DNA of 64,000 nt from Amycolatopsis regifaucium (lineage in GTDB: Bacteria > Actinomycetota > Actinomycetes > Mycobacteriales > Pseudonocardiaceae), in contig NZ_LQCI01000018.1 of assembly GCF_001613935.1 (NCBI RefSeq), positions 34,602 through 98,601 of the forward strand. Direction: 5' to 3'. Position numbers and translations under genes: made by a program. The notes under the pieces were generated by a model. It was not told the origin of the DNA. It saw only the letters and a program-made list of their open reading frames with translations, and did no database searches. Shown here one piece after another: positions 62,015 through 64,000 of the stretch. The first letter of the stretch is position 1, and each line of letters starts with the position of its first letter.

Positions 62015-63643
62015 GTGGAGTACCCGCCTCGGAATGGGCATGGGGACCGACGTCCCGCCCGGCCTAGGCAGGACGCGCCCGGACGCGTTCCTCCCCGTCC
62101 GGCCCCGCCCCGTGGCTCCCGCCCGGCACCGGCCCGTCAAGCGGCGGGAGCGCCGGCCCGGCGCCCCGATCCCCGGCGCACGCCCCGGCGGTCCTTCCGC
62201 GGGCCCAAAATCGCGCTGGGACTCGTCTCGCTGCTGGTGGTGGGCCTGACCGGCTACGCGTGGGCCGCGATGGACGGCCTGACCTTCGCGAACGTCGGCA
62301 TCGGCTCCGACGAAAGTGACAAGCCCGCCGACGGTGCCCGCGACATCCTGCTGGTCGGCCTTGACAGCCGTACGGACGCGCAGGGCAACCCGCTGTCCAA
62401 GGAAGTCCTCGCGCAGCTGCGCGCCGGGGTCGCCGACGGCGAGCTGAACACCGACTCGCTGATCTTCGTGCACATCCCGAACGACGGCTCCAAGGCCGTC
62501 GCGATCTCTCTGCCGCGTGACTCCTACGTCGACATCCCCGGCGGCTTCGGCAAGCACAAGATCAATTCCGCCTACGCCCGCGCGATGGTCAGCGAGCGCA
62601 GGAAACTGCAGGAAGACGGCGTTTCCGACCCGAAGGAGATCGATCAGAAGGCCAATGAGGCCGGGGCGAAGACGCTGATCAAGACGGTCGAGAAGCTGAC
62701 CGGCTCGACCATCGACAACTACGCCGCGATCAACCTGCTCGGTTTCAGCGAGATCACCCAGGCCATCGGCGGGGTGGACGTCTGCCTCAACGACGACGTC
62801 AACGACCAGTTCTCCGGCGCGAAGTTCACCAAGGGCCCGCACACCATCTCGGGTGTCGAAGCGCTCGGTTTCGTCCGGCAGCGCCACGGTCTCCCGCGCG
62901 GCGACCTCGACCGGGTGGTCCGCCAGCAGGTGTTCATGGCCGGGATGGCGCGGAAGGTGCTCTCGGCGGGCACGCTCGCGAACCCCGGCAGGCTCAACGA
63001 CCTGATCGCGGCCATCAAGAAGTCGGTCGTGCTCAACCAGAACTGGGACATCTTCGGCTTCGCGCAGCAGATGAAGGGGCTTACCGGCGGTCAGCTCGAA
63101 TTCCGGACGATCCCGATCGTCAACATCGAGTACAAGACCCCCGAGGACGGCGTCGCCATCCAGGTCGACCCGAAACAGGTCAAGGACTTCGTCCAGGACC
63201 TCGCCGGCCCGCAGCCCGGCGAGCAGCCGCCGTCACAAACCGAGTCGCCCAACAAGGCGACCACGGTCGACGTCCGCAACTCCACGAGCAAGGACGGACT
63301 GGCCGCGACGGTGCTGAAGCAACTCGTCGACAAGGGCTTCACCGCGGGCGACACGGCCACGGCCAGCGCGCGCAAGAAGACGGTGATCTGGGTCGCCAAG
63401 GGACAGCAGGAGGCGGGCAAGGCGGTCGCCGCCGAACTCGGGGGCAACCCGACCGTCCAGGAGGACAAGAGCGTCGAAGCCGGACACGTCATGGTCTTCC
63501 TCGGCTCGGACTACAAGCCGGCGAGCGGCGCACCGGTCTCCGGTTCCTCACAGAACGTGGCCGGTTCGTCGGCCGCGGCCCCGCCGCCCGAGCAGTCCGA
63601 CGAGAAGCCGATCACGGCCGAAGGCGTCCCCTGCGTCAACTGA
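62015..63643 (+). CDS. LCP-family (LytR-CpsA-Psr) cell-wall ligase with LytR_C domain
   Basis: 542 aa. A long arginine/proline-rich cytoplasmic tail, one membrane helix (about residues 66-86), an LCP domain (about 105-300: ARDILLVGLDSRTDAQGNPLS, TDSLIFVHIPND, AISLPRDSYVDIPG, GVDVCLNDDVND, GFVRQRHGLPRGDLDRVVRQQ), and a C-terminal LytR_C domain (about 395-490, TTVDVRNSTSKDGLAATVLKQL). LCP enzymes attach arabinogalactan or other polymers to peptidoglycan. GTG 62015 has AAGGAG at 8 bases; the ATG at 61928 has no spacing to a ribosome site. Confidence 0.9.
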   Translation: MEYPPRNGHGDRRPARPRQDAPGRVPPRPAPPRGSRPAPARQAAGAPARRPDPRRTPRRSFRGPKIALGLVSLLVVGLTGYAWAAMDGLTFANVGIGSDESDKPADGARDILLVGLDSRTDAQGNPLSKEVLAQLRAGVADGELNTDSLIFVHIPNDGSKAVAISLPRDSYVDIPGGFGKHKINSAYARAMVSERRKLQEDGVSDPKEIDQKANEAGAKTLIKTVEKLTGSTIDNYAAINLLGFSEITQAIGGVDVCLNDDVNDQFSGAKFTKGPHTISGVEALGFVRQRHGLPRGDLDRVVRQQVFMAGMARKVLSAGTLANPGRLNDLIAAIKKSVVLNQNWDIFGFAQQMKGLTGGQLEFRTIPIVNIEYKTPEDGVAIQVDPKQVKDFVQDLAGPQPGEQPPSQTESPNKATTVDVRNSTSKDGLAATVLKQLVDKGFTAGDTATASARKKTVIWVAKGQQEAGKAVAAELGGNPTVQEDKSVEAGHVMVFLGSDYKPASGAPVSGSSQNVAGSSAAAPPPEQSDEKPITAEGVPCVN

Positions 63644-63786
63644 AGCGCCTGTTCGGCCGCTCAGGATTAACCCGGTTGGCGCAAGCCGACAAAATTGCCA
63701 CGAAAAGCACCCCCGAAACCGCGTAAGAGCGGACCTCCTGCCGACTTTCCTTCACGTGAGTGCGCTCGCCTGGTCAGTCACTCGGG

Positions 63787-64000
63787 GTGAGCGGTGGAGA
63801 AGGTTGGCAAGGCAGGGGATGGGGAGTGCTGATCGACGCTGAGAACTACCAGCGGATACTCGGAGACGAGCTCCGCAAGCTCCGTCGTAAGCGTGGCTGG
63901 ACACGCAAGGAGCTGAACCAGCGTCTGCAGAGCGAGATCTCGCTCCAGACGCTGGCCACCTACGAGCTGGGCACCCGGCACTGTTCCGTGGTGCGGCTGG
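63787..64000 (+). CDS. XRE-type helix-turn-helix regulator, 5' part
   Basis: Start of an actinobacterial XRE/BldD-like regulator running off the window. From the internal GTG at 63826: LIDAENYQRILGDELRKLRRKRGWTRKELNQRLQSEISLQTLATYELGTRHCSVVRL shows a Cro/cI-type helix-turn-helix. GTG 63787 is the outer start and gives 13 more residues; GTG 63826 is equally possible. The target is unknown. Confidence 0.7.
   Translation, partial: MSGGEGWQGRGWGVLIDAENYQRILGDELRKLRRKRGWTRKELNQRLQSEISLQTLATYELGTRHCSVVRL

Noticed and set aside
63644..63786. A terminator or small RNA after the LCP gene
   Set aside because: No stable dyad stands out by eye in this stretch.

Overview
The window is high-GC actinobacterial DNA, most likely from an Amycolatopsis-like member of the Pseudonocardiales. 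The genus is inferred from gene content and was not tested. Supporting content includes a conservon (CvnABCD-type) operon, an F420-dependent nitroreductase-family protein, a mycothiol-dependent isomerase-family protein, an LCP cell-wall ligase, a SigD/ShbA-type sigma factor and several GTG/TTG starts. I see no phage, insertion sequence, CRISPR array, rRNA or tRNA. Most of it is ordinary chromosome with accessory islands.

Layout. 1-5.1 kb: the 3' end of a cytochrome c oxidase subunit I gene with a one-base frameshift, a glycosyltransferase/metallo-hydrolase pair, a decayed CYP152-type P450 and small hypotheticals. 5.1-7.4 kb: an overlapping TetR / crotonase / AurF-type diiron oxygenase operon. 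7.5-14.4 kb: thioredoxin-reductase-like flavoprotein, PP2C phosphatase, a Tet(M)/Otr(A)-like ribosomal protection GTPase coupled to a GAF-ANTAR protein, a Gfo/Idh/MocA dehydrogenase behind two LacI-type operators, and a MerR regulator. 14.4-22.2 kb: MFS exporter, a divergent dgdR/dgdA-like pair, a deleted alpha/beta-hydrolase, a BASS transporter, quinone oxidoreductase, DM13 protein, TetR and RpiB-type isomerase. 22.2-27.4 kb: a chitin-degradation island of three secreted GH18 enzymes, with DasR-type (dre-like) sites in front of both transcription units. 27.5-32.8 kb: SigD/ShbA sigma factor behind a 15-residue overlapping leader ORF, a DevR/DevS-like two-component system with PPOX and F420 proteins, and a TetR. 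32.9-45.4 kb: UvrA-like drug-resistance ABC ATPase, phosphoesterases, MFS, HAD, NUDIX and two DoxX proteins. 45.5-49.4 kb: the conservon. 50.3-56.1 kb: kynureninase overlapping a TenA-like gene, acyl-CoA ligase, mycothiol-type isomerase, SDR. 56.4-64 kb: MFS, GGDEF protein, a phospholipase-A2/multi-membrane fusion, an LCP protein and the start of an XRE regulator.

Two dispersed repeat families stand out. Family A (core GTCCTCT..ATGCGG, five sites, two of them paired into inverted repeats) and family B (six long, perfect or near-perfect hairpins, three with the same arms) both sit at or across the stop codons of genes, often between convergent genes. They look like lineage-specific 3'-end elements, probably terminators or mRNA 3'-end structures.

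Regulatory logic visible in the sequence includes dre-like sites at three places (two chitinase units and one DoxX gene), a TetR autoregulation pair with repeated TTACAGG sites, paired GAAAGCGCTTTC operators, a MerR palindrome, two adjacent palindromes between a secreted phosphatase and a HAD gene, and two short leader ORFs with strong ribosome binding sites.
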